A model generated the notes under the pieces. It did no database searches. It saw nothing but the letters and a program-made list of their open reading frames with translations, and had not been told where the DNA came from. DNA of 64,000 bases from Anas platyrhynchos. Its lineage: Eukaryota; Chordata; Aves; Anseriformes; Anatidae. A program made the position numbers and the translations under genes. The stretch spans positions 4,223,501-4,287,500 of the forward strand of contig NC_092602.1 in assembly GCF_047663525.1 (NCBI RefSeq), written 5' to 3'. This document shows positions 40,901 through 54,500 of the stretch, in pieces (position 1 is the first letter of the stretch; each line of letters begins with the position of its first letter).

Positions 40901-42534
40901 CTCCAAACAAGAGTTCACCAGCATAGAAAACAGGTCATTCTCCATAGGTCTACAAGCAGCTGTCTTGGCCTGCTTGTACCTAAATGGATCTGCTTCCTAT
41001 GTTTCTGGATCAAAATCTTTAAAGCAATGAAATGGGGCTTGTAAACAAATGGTATTGTCTACCTGGATTTTTATTAGTGCATGTTTCCTAAGATGCAGTG
41101 ATGCACCTTGCTACAGTTACTAATATTATTGCTCATCAGATAGCCTCATCTCAGTGCAAAGATCACTTTTTCTGGCACACATTCCATTCTGAATGCCAAT
41201 TTGTAGCAACAGGATGGTCTTCTAATCACATTTTTATCACTGACACAGGGCTTTGCTTGATAACAGACCAGCAACTCAGGCTGAACAGCAACAATTGGTC
41301 TTGAAGCTTAGAGTTAACATAAGAGCAGACAGTGTGTTCCCCTTTACATCATGGACACTTATCTAGGGGAGAGGTAATCAGAGCATCTGACTCAGCTTCC
41401 ATCTCCAAGACAAAGCCATTTGTAACGCAAACATGCATAGAGCATTCAAGCTGTTGCTCTGCTTGGACAAGATTTGCTTGGGGCAAGGAGCAGCTGGCTG
41501 AGTTGCAGAGGTTGTGCTGGGCATCTCTGAGAAGTTCACAGTCTCTGTCCCGGCCAGGCAACTCTCAGAAATGCTTATCCCTGTCATGTGACCATTAAAC
41601 TGCCTGCTTCAATCTCCTTTAAATAGTAAAAACACCTCATACAATGGAAATGTTATACATGATTTGTTAAACTCTCCGCTAAACATATCTGGCTGCAGTT
41701 GCTTTTGGAAGTTGCACAAAACTCATGAAAAAAAAAAAGGGCAGAATATTCTAGAGCACGGTGAAGAAAGGGGGATTTTTCTTAATCCTCTTGTGAGTGG
41801 TATTAGCACTGGAAAGAGTCACTAGAGGAGGAGCACATAAAGCTGTAAGCAGCAGGCTTCTTGCCTCCTGAAACTGCAGCATTGTCATTATCAGCCTGTC
41901 CCAAGCTCCTTCCAGACTGCTCCTCTCCATGCCCTTTGGACCATGACCTGCTCCCTGCTGTGCTGCTGTGTCCCCATTCCTGTCGCAGGAGCACTGGATG
42001 GCAGCAGAGGCTTCGGGGGCTCTGTACTGCTCCTGCTGCCCTCCCTGTGCACCATCTTGGGAAACAGCACTGAAGTGGTGGGGTCAGAAGCTCCTCTCTT
42101 GGTAAATGTTGGGTGTTTAAAGAATCTGCAGTAAAACTGGAGGTTTTGGTTGATGGCAAGCTGAATATGAGCCAGCGGTGTGTCCTGGCAGCCAGGAGGG
42201 CCAACTGTACCCTGGGGTGCATCGAGCACAGCATTGCGGTCGGTCAAGGGAGGTGATTGCCCTGCTCTGCTCTGCACCGTGCAACCTCACCTCGAGCACT
42301 GTGTGCAGTGCTGGGCACCACAGTACAAAAAGGATGTGAAAGTGTCTGAGTGTCCAGAGGAGGGCAACGAAGATGGTGAAAAGCCTAGAGGGGAAGATGT
42401 GTGAGGAGCGGCTGAGGGCACTGGGCCTGTTCAGCCTGGAGAAGAGGAGGATGAGGGGGGACCTCATCAAGGCCTACAGCTTCCTCACAAGGGGAGTGGA
42501 GAGGTATTCAATTTACAGGTATTAAGAGAAAAAC

Positions 42535-42565
<31 letters not shown>

Positions 42566-45500
42566 CAGTCAATGGATTCCCACCCGGAGCAGATAGCCCT
42601 GCGCCCCAAGGAATTTTTCCGCACATACGACATTGAAGTCCTGACTGAAATGCAGGTGAGGAGAATCGTGTTTGTACGGCGTGGTCTCACCATTGTGCCT
42701 GCAGATTTCTCCAGGTGCTGGCATACAAAATCTGTGTCTTTGTTTTCAGCTCACTGATTTCCATTGCAGAAATGCCAAGTCTCCCTCATTCCCCGGGCTG
42801 TTTTGTGCCTCCAAGGTCAGGCTGCCTGTGGTTTTCTAAGTCATAATTAATGCAATTTCTTCCTGTGCAAAATCCATAGTGACCATCATTTCTTACCTGC
42901 CATCTGCCCGTCATCCTCACATGGATTTGGGGTGACCAACTGGCCTGTGATCAGGATAATCTGCCTGCAAGCAGCACAGACAGTGATGGATTAAATACTT
43001 CTCCCTATTATTTTATTCATATTGGGAATTTTCAAGGATTTGTGAAATGGCAGCTAGGATGATTTAAGATCTGGGTCGGCTAAGCTGGGGACAGAAACCA
43101 AGGGGACTAAAGACCATGTCCAGGCAACATATGAATATCTCCAAGGTGGGAGACTCCACAGCCTCTCTGAGCAACCCATTCCAGTGCTTGGTCACCTGCA
43201 CAGCACAGAATTACTTCCTGGCTCTCAGTTCCTGTTAAAATCTAAGATAAACAAGTACTAGGTGCTCAACTGGCGCCTACATATTTCAGGGGATTCAACA
43301 CCAAGGAATGCTGCTGCTATGGATTTTGGTGGTGCCTTGAGGCTTGCTCTGAAGTCTTCCCTTCTGAGCCTGTGTGTGTTAGTGGGTGCTGATCATCCCC
43401 TGCAAGAAAGCAATTCAGAAGTAGAAAATAATAACAAATGGTTTGCATTCTCTGCAGTCATTAACAAAGCAAGGTGTGCTGTAAGAGGCTCCTGGTGGGC
43501 TGGTGCAATTGGGGTGCCTCTGGATTAGCACATGGCATCTCAGTGAATGTCTTGAGATTTCATCTCTTAACATTATTTAGAAATGATTTCAGGTTGCAGC
43601 TGTGGATATCAAGAACAAGATAGCTGTGTTCAAGGATGGATTTAAGATGGAATATAACAAACTGCTGATAGCGACTGGAAACACGTAAGCTACAAACATT
43701 TTAAAGATCACGAGAAACTATTTCATCTGAGAACTTGAGGAGCTTGTGCCTGGGGATAAGGGATCAAACACAGAAGTTGAGTTTAGAAACTGAATTTGTT
43801 TGCAAGAATGTTTGCAGAAAAGGCAACAAATACATATTTGATATGTCAGTATCTCCCTCTAGCTATGGTGGGTGTATCTGCTCAGCCAAAGTTGAAGAGC
43901 CTGTGTGTCACCAAATGTAGCCCAGAAAGCAGGGGACCACTAGCACCAAGGGCTGTGGTGTGTGGAAGAAGGCTGTGCAGGAGTTTCATGATCAGAGTCA
44001 AGGTCAATGCTGCACTGTTCCCAGAAGTCTCTCCTGTGGGCCAGCTCAAGAGCAAATTACATTTTCACAGAAAATGTCAAATATTGTAGACAAAACCAGG
44101 CTTTTCTATAGCAAAGTCTCTGAACCTTACTGCTCCATTCACATTTCACTATTTTGGTTTTTGCCCTGTTTTGGGGCAAATGCGGGTGTCTGAATCCCTC
44201 ACACGCCTGGCCTTGAGCAGTTGTGCTGGTGTAAAAGGGGCTGTCAGGGTGGCACCAAAGCACAGGTCTGGCAACCCTGGGCTGCTCACCCTTTCCGTGT
44301 GCTCCTGCCGCAAAGGCACTGAGTGGACTAGGGCAAATTCAACCTCTGCAAAATTATCATCTGGGTTAGGGATGCTTCCAGCCTGGTGGTACAGGGAGTT
44401 TCAAGCCTGGTTGGCATGGGAGCTCTAGAGAAATCACTCCCTTTGCAAACTGCTGATGCCGCTGGTAATTGTCAATATTTGGTGCTGCTTCATATTTGGG
44501 GCTGATGCCTGGATTCCTTGTAGTCATCTGCAGGTGTCCGGCTCTGCCAGTGGGATGCTGTGATTCAGCTGCAGCCACATCAGCTGCTAGGCCTGGTGTT
44601 GGGTGATGTGGTACTCAGCCAAATGCACTTTCCACCTAATGAGGTTCAAGAGAGGATTAAACCTTTGGAAATAATTTCAAAATCCTTATGCATAAGCTCC
44701 AAGTACACTGGGTAAATGTTTTTAAGATCCCTGAATTATTTAGGATCATCATTCGCATTTCCAGACATGAGTCATATACATGTATATGCAGGGGACAGAT
44801 ATTTAAAAATGCATATGCCCCAGTAAATACACGAGGATGACAAGCTTAAATTGCTACAGAACCCGCATCTGCAGATGCTTCTAGAACCTTTAAAATCTGG
44901 CTCTGAATTTTCTACCGAAGGATAGAGTTAGTTTTCTGTGTCCTAGTAAGCTTCTGAAAATTTTACCACATGACAGCAGTTAAACTTAAAATTATAGCAG
45001 GAACCATCCCGCGTTGTGCTCCATTTCTCTACACAGAGCATAGGCCAGGCTTGTACCATTTGCCTGCCAAGCAGCTGCATGAGGACTGGGGCTGGGGGCT
45101 CATTCCATTGTCCACCAGCATTTTTTTATTTTTTATATTATGTGTCTATCCAGGGTGACTTTGCAGAGAAACATGACAAAATTGGTGTTTTGGCTGTAGT
45201 GTGACATCCTGCAGCGTATTGCCTTCTCCTGTCTGTGTCGTTCCCCCATCCCCCAAAAAAGAAAGCTCCCCCAGAAGCAGATAGCCAAGCCAAAGTGTCT
45301 GCAGAAGCCCAACCTAGACAGCCCTCAACTCGTTTTTTTTTTTTTTTTTTTCTTTTTCAGACCCAAAGCTCTCAGCTGTAAAGGCAAGGAAGTGGAAAAT
45401 GTTTTCAACATCCGAACACCAGAAGATGCAAACCGGGTGGTGAAACTGGCCACCAGCAAGAATGTGGTTATAGTGGGTGCCTCCTTCCTTGGTGAGCTCT

Positions 45501-48500
45501 CATTTTGCAGATTTGCATTTTTCAACTTTCTATGTGTCCCTGCAGCTTGTCACAAACCCTCCCCTAATTTGTCATTACCCTGTTGGAGGTAATCCCCTGC
45601 AGACTGGACCTGGATGGTTCAACCTGCAGCTCCAAGTGCTAAAAACATCTCAAACCTGAAGAAATTATTTTTACTTGAGAGGCTGGGCAATTCAGCTTGC
45701 ATGGACAAAGAGCATTGCTATCCCAGTCTGGAAAGCATATGATGAGTCCAGTACTGTCACTCAGGTGTTTTCAAATCCAGTGTGTAAGTGCAGATTTGGC
45801 TTCAGATAGGAGAGTCTTTAGTAGATGAAAGGTTGTGGGCTTATTTCTCTTCTACTTTTCATCAGGGCTGAGAATTTTTAAAATACACAGAAGCCTTATA
45901 ATTTCTTTAATGTTTCATTTGTTTGTTTGTTTGATAAGTCTGTAACAAAATTTTGGCACGTCCTGCAAGCTTTAAGCGTAAACGATTGTTAGGGAGGGAA
46001 TTTATTTCAAAATGTTCAGTACTTGTTTGTTTTGGTTTTTGTTTGTTTGTTTGTTTGTTTTAAATTTCGTGCTTTAAAGGTTCAGTCAGTCCTGTCTACA
46101 AAATGTGTGGTTTGAGGGACTGATTGTAAACTGCAGACCACCAAAAAGAACAGTTTCTAAAAAAAAAAAAAAAAAAAATCGTAGAAAATCGTAGAAAGAA
46201 AATGCTGAAGGTTTCCATGCAATTGCCAGCACCAAAATTAGTCTCTTCTGAACAGAACAAAAAAGCTGAAGTCACAGGGGCAGTTTTCAGCCAGTAGCTC
46301 ATTACTTCTGGTAAGCCATAAGAGGCAGATTTCTCTCTTCCTCTGAGGTCCATTAACAAAAGCTTCCTGGGGTTCTTGGGACTTCATTATGGCTGGTTGC
46401 TTGTTTTGATCTTTAAAGTCCTCCTGTGACTTCTGCCTCTAAGAATAAATCACTGTAAATGATAAATCTCATGCAAAGCTGTGGGGCCCTTTGTGGCCAC
46501 GGGGCCTGGCTGCAGCCCAGGAGTCCCCACAGAGCAGCCCCGCTGGGACGTGCTTCTGTTCCCCAGGGATGGAGGTGGCCGCCTACCTTGCAGAGAGGGC
46601 CCACTCGGTGTCCCTGGTCGAGCTGGAGGAAGTCCCCTTCAAGAAGTTCTTTGGGGAGAGGGTTGGCCGCGCTGTCATGAAGGTGACCTTGCTTTCCTGT
46701 CCTGGGGGTGGTTTTGGTGACAGAGTGGGTTCTGCTGGTTTCACTTATTGATGTGAACTTGTTCACTTATTCACTCCTTCTACGATGGAGTGACGGCGTC
46801 AGTTGACAAGGCAAGACTGACCAACGTCATCTACCTGGACTTCTGTAAGGCCTTTGACATGGTTCCATATGACAGCCCAGTGTCATCATGCCTCTCCAAA
46901 TTGGAGAGACAGGGACTTGATGGGTGAACCATTTAGTGGACAAGGAGTTTGTTTGAAGGTCACACACAGAGAGTGTTTATCAATGGCTCCATGTCCAGGT
47001 GGAGGCCAGCGATGAGTGGTGTCCTTCAGGGATCTGTCCTGGGACCGGTGCTGTTTGATATCTTTATCAATGGCATAGACAGGGGGATGCTTGAGATTTG
47101 GGCCCACATGAACCTAGTGAGCTTCAACAAGCCCGAGTGCAAGGTGCTGCACCTGGGTCGGGGCAAACCCGGGCATGAGGACAGACTGGGAGAAGAACTC
47201 ATTGAGAGCAGCCCTCTGGGGAAGGACTTAGGGGTTCTGGTGGACAAAAAGCTCGACATGAGCCAGCAGAGTGTGCCTGCAGCCCAGAAGGCCAAGTGCA
47301 ACCTGGGCTGCATCACCAGAGGGGTGGGCAGCAGGGGAGGGAGGGGATTGTCCCCCTCTGCTCTGCCCTTGTGAGGCCCCACCTGGAGCACTGCGTCCAG
47401 GTCTGGTGCCCCCCAGAAAAAGAAGGACGTGGGGCTGTTAGAGGGGGTCCAGACGAAGGCCACAAAGATGATCAGAGGGCTGGAGCACCTCTCTTATGAG
47501 AGAGCTGGGGCTGTTCAGCCTACAGAAGAGAAGGGGTGACCTTATTACAGCTTTTCAAGTCTAAAAGGGGGCTTATAAAAAAGATGGAGAGCAACTTTTT
47601 GCTGAGACAGATAATGACGGGACAAGAGGGAATGGTTTTAAACTAAAAGAGGGGAGATTAAGATTAGAGGTTAGGCAGAAAATCTTCCCTCAGAGGGTGG
47701 CAAGGCACTGGAATAGGTTGCCCGGGGAGGCTGTGGATGCCCCATCCCTGGAGGCGTTCAGGGACTGATTGGAGGAGGCCCTGGGCAACCTGATCTAGTG
47801 GGTGGCATCCTGCCCATGGCAGGGGGGTTGGAACTGGGTGATTTTTAAGGTCCCTTCCATCCCAAGCCATTCTATGATTCCATGATTCCATTCGATAGCA
47901 TTCATTAACTTGCTGATGCAGTTATTCTAAAAGCTGATTTATTGATTAAGATGTGAAGGTGCTCTACAGTAGTACCCCTGAGGAAGACTGGGCTGGACCT
48001 TTCCTTCTGGGGGCTGCTTGCTGTGAAAGGGCCTGACCCGGGTTTGCATGGGAGGACTCGAAGGCAGGGAGGGGAGCTCAGAGGGTGCCAAGGCACGAGG
48101 GTGGGGCAGCGTGGGGCTGTGATGTGCCTGCTGTCCCCACAGATGTTCGAGAACCACAGGGTGAAGTTCTACATGCAGACTGAGGTGTCGGAGCTGCGGG
48201 AGCAGGAGAACAAGGTACAGCATGGCAAAGGCTCCCCTGGGGCGAGAGGTGGCCACATCTCGCCCTGGGGCTGTCTCCTTCACTGCTGGGCTTTTGCCCT
48301 CTCTCTTTCCCTGCCCCCAAAATTCGTATTCTTGAGCTTAGCCCCCAGGAGCAAGTGTGCTCCAGCCACTTGGGGTGGTTTCATTGCTCTGAGATCCTGG
48401 AGGGACAGAGAGAGCATTGAGGGTGACCCTGCTGAAGCACTGCATGGTTTTAACCCTGTCCCTAGAAAGCACCTTCAGGACTCCCTTAGTGGTCTCTGAA

Positions 48501-51500
48501 ACTCTTCTTTTTCCCAGTATAAGGAATTACAGCCAACTTGCATGTCAGAAATGAAGCAAGAAGCTAGTTTCGCTTGCTGCTGCTACAGGGTTTTTCTTTT
48601 TTTGTCTCTAAAATAACTGTAATTTCCCCTCTCTCCTGTAAAGTTGAAGGAGGTGGTGCTGAAGAGTGGGAAGGTCCTACGTGCAGACGTTTGTGTCGTT
48701 GGTATAGGTAAGGGGCTGCTGCTGCGTTGCTGAGTGCTGGTCCCATCAGGCCAGCAGTGCTTTGCTTCAACAGTGCTGGTGCTGGAGGAGACGGGGCAGT
48801 CATCTTCCTCCTGGCCAGGTGGCTGAAGGGTGCAGGTAGAGGTGTACCAGCTTCCACCCTATGCTTGTATCTGTAGCAAAGCTGAAAAAGTCTTTCCTAG
48901 GTCCTAACATCCAAAAAATGAAGTTGAAAACATTTGGGTGATATTAAGTTTCATTTTATTATTTTTTTTTTTCAGAAAAAACATTAAATTTAATTCTCTC
49001 AGTTTTTTATTTTCTTACAGTCCAAACTTTTTTTTTTCTTGTTGCACTTATTTATTTATTTTTATTATCTTATTTTATTGCTGCTGCCATAGACAGTATT
49101 TTTCTCCTTGACACTTGGGGATATAAAAAAACACCTAACTAATGGTAACTTTTCTAAACATTGCAAGCTGGAAGAATCACAAGATTCCGGTTTCATTCTC
49201 CTGCTGTTTTATGGACTGCTTCCCAACAGTCAACAATCCACAACAGATATATGAGGGCTAGAGGAAAAACAGCCCTTTGCTTTCCCCTGCAGGTGCAGTG
49301 CCAGCAACGGGATTTCTCAAGCAGAGCGGCATCAACATCGACTCCAAAGGCTTCATTGTGGTCAACAAGGTGAGCCTGGTGTTGCAGCCCCCAGAGCTGC
49401 AGCTATCTTGGTCGCACTGGCTCCTCCAAGCTGGACTTGCCTCGGTCTCTGAACCACCAGCATGGTGACAGTCTGTCCCTAAATGCTGAGGTGTGAGGAC
49501 TGCCATGCACTTGGGCCAGCACACCCTCCTTGAAGCTATAGGTTTGCAAAGCCCCAGCTCTTTTGGCCCTGGATGCTGTGGGTGTCCACACACACACACC
49601 TCCTGCCCCTGGGGACCTTGGTGGGTCTCAGGCAGTTCCCTGTTGGCTGCTCCTGGAGGGTGCAAACCCCCCCAACATGCAATTCTGCTTCCCTCCTTCA
49701 GATGATGCAGACCAACATCCCCGGAGTGTTTGCAGCTGGTGACACTGTGATGTTCCCGCTGGCCTTGAGGAACAACAAGAAAGTGAATGTTCCTCACTGG
49801 CAGATGGCCCATATGCATGGTAGGTGCTTTTCAGTCCCTTTGCAGCAGCAAAAATTGCTTGAGGAGAAGAGCCATTTCCTGATACCCAGGAAATTTCCAA
49901 CACTTTAAGAAGAGAATGAGAACTGAGGACATGGAAACTGTGTAGTTGCATTCAACATTTGGAAATATGTATTTTATCCTGTTCGTTACCTATTCATTTG
50001 TCAGCCTTCTTGACATACACACACTGACGATCACTCATGATGCTCATTACTCCTAGACCAAGGTGTCCCCAGGAGATCAGTCCCTACAGGAGCCTGATCT
50101 TTTCCTTGCCCAGGGGAGGGTCAGAAGCATTTCATCCTGCACTCATCAGCTCATAGGGTGAGAGGCTGCAGGCACATGTCCCCAGCTGGGCTGCCCAGGG
50201 CTGGATCCTATAGCTCCCAGAGCGAGTGGCCAGCTCAGCACCTTGAGCATGTTAGTGCTGATGGAGGTGAGGAGTCAGTAAGAGCTGCACCACTGGACAA
50301 CTCCTCCAAGCCCAGCCATGGAGGATGCGTTGGGTTTCCTCTGTGAAGGTGCTTTATGCTGTATGGTTACTTTAGCTGAAGCAGAAGGAATTAGTCTTTC
50401 TGTGCTCCTGGACTAGAGATGCTGATGCTGCTGACCTGAGCTGTGCTGTGGCCTGAGGGCCTGATGCTTGCTCAGATTCAGGGCTCTATTGCTTATTCTG
50501 CTGTTTCTGCCTTCCAGGCCGTATAGCAGCACTGAACATGCTGGCCCATGGCACGGAGATCAGCACCATCCCCTACCTGTGGACTGCTATGTTTGGGAAG
50601 AGCATTCGATATGCAGGTGAGGGGGTACCCAGGGCTGCAATAGAGATTGTGCTGGCGGAGGTGCCCTGGGATACAGAAGTCACAGCCACCTTCATCCGTG
50701 TCCCCTCTGGGCCAGCCTCTGGCTCAGGTCTGCTTTCCTTCCTGGCACATGATAGAAGCAAATAAAAACTAGAGCAAAACATTTGATCTGGGAATTGCTT
50801 TCTCAGCAACTGTCCTGTGATCGCGTGGGTTCATCCCTTTCCTTCTCCCTGACATTGAGGTCTAGGCTGGTACAGGTGTTGTCCCCAGGACATTTCACAC
50901 AAGACTGCACTGGGAGGTGCAGGAAGATGTAGGGAGGGAGGTGTCACCTCAGGGTGCCACACAGGGGAGGAGGGACAGCAGCAGGGTGAAGCTGAAACTC
51001 CCCACCAGCAGCAGGATGAGGCTGGGAGGCTGGAGGGGAGCACAGCCAGGGCCATCCACCTGCCTGTGGAACTGCAGGGCAGGGACTCACCTGCTCCAAC
51101 CCATGATTTCTTTGTCTTTCAGGCCACGGGGAAGGATTTGATGATGTTGTGATTCAAGGGGACTTAGATGAACTGAAGTTCGTTGCATTTTATACCAAGT
51201 AAGTGTTTCTCTTCTCCGTGTACCTAAATGGACATTTGTCTCAGCTTGTTCTGCTAGGCTGGAAAATATTTTTGCTGGAGATTTTTTCAGTCAGTTTTGT
51301 TTCTACCTGGACACTGATGTTGCAGGACATGAATAAAACTGCACATACATTGCATTAGTTGCATTACATTACATTAGATGCATTAGTGCCAGGCACTAGA
51401 GAAATGTTGTGCTGAATGTAAAGCAAGTTAAGCAGTTCCTTGGACCTAGTATCTCTGCCAGATTTGTTCACCTGTCATCTGAGAGCAAATAATGGCTTCT

Positions 51501-54500
51501 GTTAATTTGTTGCTCACTATTTCATTCAAAGATTTCCTTCCCATATCGACAATGTGTTAGTATTTGTGACCAAGGCTGGACCAGTCAGGCATCGCTATTT
51601 CTGTTTCTGGTTTGACAAGTTAAGCTTTGAAAACTCCCATCTATTAACAAGCTGTGAAAGTCAGCAAGAGTTCAGGAGCTTTTGCTACACCTGGACTGAA
51701 AAGCAGCTATCCCCAAGGCTGGGAGACTGGGAATACTTTTCCTGAGATCTGTTGACAGCTGGGATGTCAATAGCCATTGCCTTGGCTGTTTAGACAGCTG
51801 GCTGTTTCGACTGGAAAGACTATGTGTTGTAAACTTATTCCCAGAATATTTGCTGCAGTTTGTTCCTTTGTTGCCTTTATCCAATTTCTTTCCAGCATAC
51901 AATCTATGAACTATCACCCTATTCCTCCCTCCCATATCAGAGCACAACAGATTTAGCTATTTATCCCCACCCTAATTAGAAAGGAAATGTCAGGCCACTT
52001 TAATAAAACATCTGTAGAGCCCTTTCAAGAGGAAGGCCCTGAGCAAGGTGACTAATCCCCTGCGTGGTGCAGGGCCTCACACTGGGTCCGGCACTGACAT
52101 GGGGCGGGTGCTGAGAGCTGCCTTCTTCTGCCACCCAGGAGGGGCCCCAGGAGATGGCTTTGGTGTGGTAGGACGGCATCCTGTGCAGAGAGCCAGAGGT
52201 ACTGCAGCTGGTGGGGCTCGGGCTGGTTCCTCTCTCACTGCCCAGCTGTGAGAGGCGACTGGGAGCATTTCCTGCTTTTCTTCTTGTTTGGTGATAGTCC
52301 TGCTACTGGTACTAACGCTTTTGGATTGAGGACACTGTCCCAAACAGGCCACCTCCTCCTGCTTTCCACATCCACCTGTTGGTTTGGACTTCTGGTGTGC
52401 ACTGGTTCAGTTCCTGCATGAAACACTGGTGATGCCCATTCCCAGAGCCTGCTCTCAGCATCGACTTTCATAACAAAACTCTTTTATTTTCCAGAGTTTG
52501 AAGAATAACACTGTTTGTTTACCCCCATTCAGAGCTGAGGGTGAGCTGCTGAGAGGTCAGCGTGAGGCCCTGTGCGGGGATGTGCATGGGATGGGGTGCC
52601 TTGCAGTTGTCCTCGTGGGACACTGTGCTCACCACAGCACTTCTTCCAGCACAGACCGATGTCACCCTGGTCCCTAAGACCTTGGAGATCATGGGAGATC
52701 CACTGGGTAGCTGTGGTTGTCTTCCTCATGGTGCACTGTTTCCCATGAATTGAACCCTGCAGAGGAAGGGAAGGCCATATGGACACGGTGCACATCCACA
52801 GCGATTCACCTTCCCTCAGTCTTTAGGCCAAGACTTCTGATTATTCACAGTCCCAGTTTCAGAAAGGGCACCCTTGTTGCCTCAAAAGACCACTTGAAAA
52901 AAAAGAGACTCCTCCTGGCCTTCCCTGTCTGTCAGACAAAATGTTTACAAGCCACTGCTGATGTGGGATTCTCCAGTTAACCGTTGCCCTAAAAATTATT
53001 TCACAAAAGGACCATCTGTCACTTGTATTGCTGACAGAAACATTTGGGCTGCATTCACCTCCCAGCTGGCAGAATTAGGTCTTTTTGCTCTCCATTGCTT
53101 ACCTTGGTTATTCCTTCTCTCAGAATAGCACATCTTTCCCTCTCCATCCACTTTGTTTCTCCTTTGGGAGCAGAAATCTTCATCTTTCATTCTCCTTCCC
53201 CCAGCAGCGCAGCCGGGAGCTGCACTCGGGAAGAACAAAGCTTTGAAATCTCCACGTCTGATCCATGTACCGTGGTTGCCTGTGTCGGTACAAGACAGCG
53301 TCTCGCTGGGGTGAGAGAACCTCCTGGATCAATTGTCAGTGCAGGGTTCAAGAGCATCTGAGGTCGTAGTGTTTCAGCTGCTGTCCCCAGTGGCAGGATG
53401 CTCTTTCTGTGTCTGTGTTGGACATTAGTGATCTTCACATGAGGTTGCACAGCGGACAGAGTGTAGTTTAAAACAGCATCCAGCCTAGAATTTGCTGGCT
53501 TCTTGCACACACCAGCTATTTTGTGCAGGCATTAATGGACAAACCGAGGCCTCTCACTTGGTGAAGTGCTGTCACTGTTCCCTCTGCAGCATGCCTCTTG
53601 CATCCTGGCACAGAACAACCAGCATTCAGAGGAAAGAAGGAGGAAAGAAAGCACACCCGCTGTCACCAACAGAGGCCAGAGGCACATGGAGGAAACCACT
53701 GAAGTGTCATGAACATGTGTTGTGGTGTGGCGGTGGTATGGAGCCTCCCAGGAGCCCTGAAATCTCAGCTGCCTTTTGTGTGCTGAGCACTGAAGACATC
53801 AAGCAGTGGTGCAGGATCTGTGTGATGGGTGCACCTGGGGGATGGTGCGGAAGGTTCTCACTTGTAGATTGTATTTCTGAATTTCGGGGCAACAGGAAAA
53901 GAGGAAATCTGCAGTGCAGTTCTGTCAAATACTGCTGCAAGTATCTTCAAGCTGTATTCCATGAACAAAATTGTCAGTCTCTGCACAGATGAGAGTTACC
54001 TCCTTAGGGAAGGTTGTCCAGTCCTGGGGAGAGTGGAGGACCTCATTCATGTTGCACAAGACGTAAGGCCAACCAGATGAGGAGATCCAGGCTCAGAAGT
54101 TGGAGAGCTCTTCTACATCACAGCAACAGGCCTCAAATGTAACAGCCCAGCAGGCAATTCAGCTGAGCACACGCATGCTTTGTGATCTTCTCGGGTGGTT
54201 TTTTATCCTTACTGCCTGCCGTGGGTGCTTGTTTTCCAGTGTGAATGTATGTCTCATTCATTGCTGCTTATTTTTACCTTGTCTGCTGGATGGAAGAGCC
54301 ACATGCCATCAGAAATGCCACTGCTGTACATGCACATCCCAATTTCCAGTGGCACCCAAGCCTTTCTAGAGCTCTGGTCAACGCGGCGGCTCTCACATAC
54401 TGTTTTGTGCTGGCTCCACAGGACTCTGCATTTGGGCAGGAACCACAGATCCAGCCTCTCACCTGAGGTCTGTCCGTCTCTGGGTCTGGCCAGTTTGGAA

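Noticed and set aside
46949-47374. 141-codon open frame with reverse-transcriptase phrases
   Set aside because: Remnant of a CR1 LINE with frameshifts and truncation, not a host gene or a functional element.
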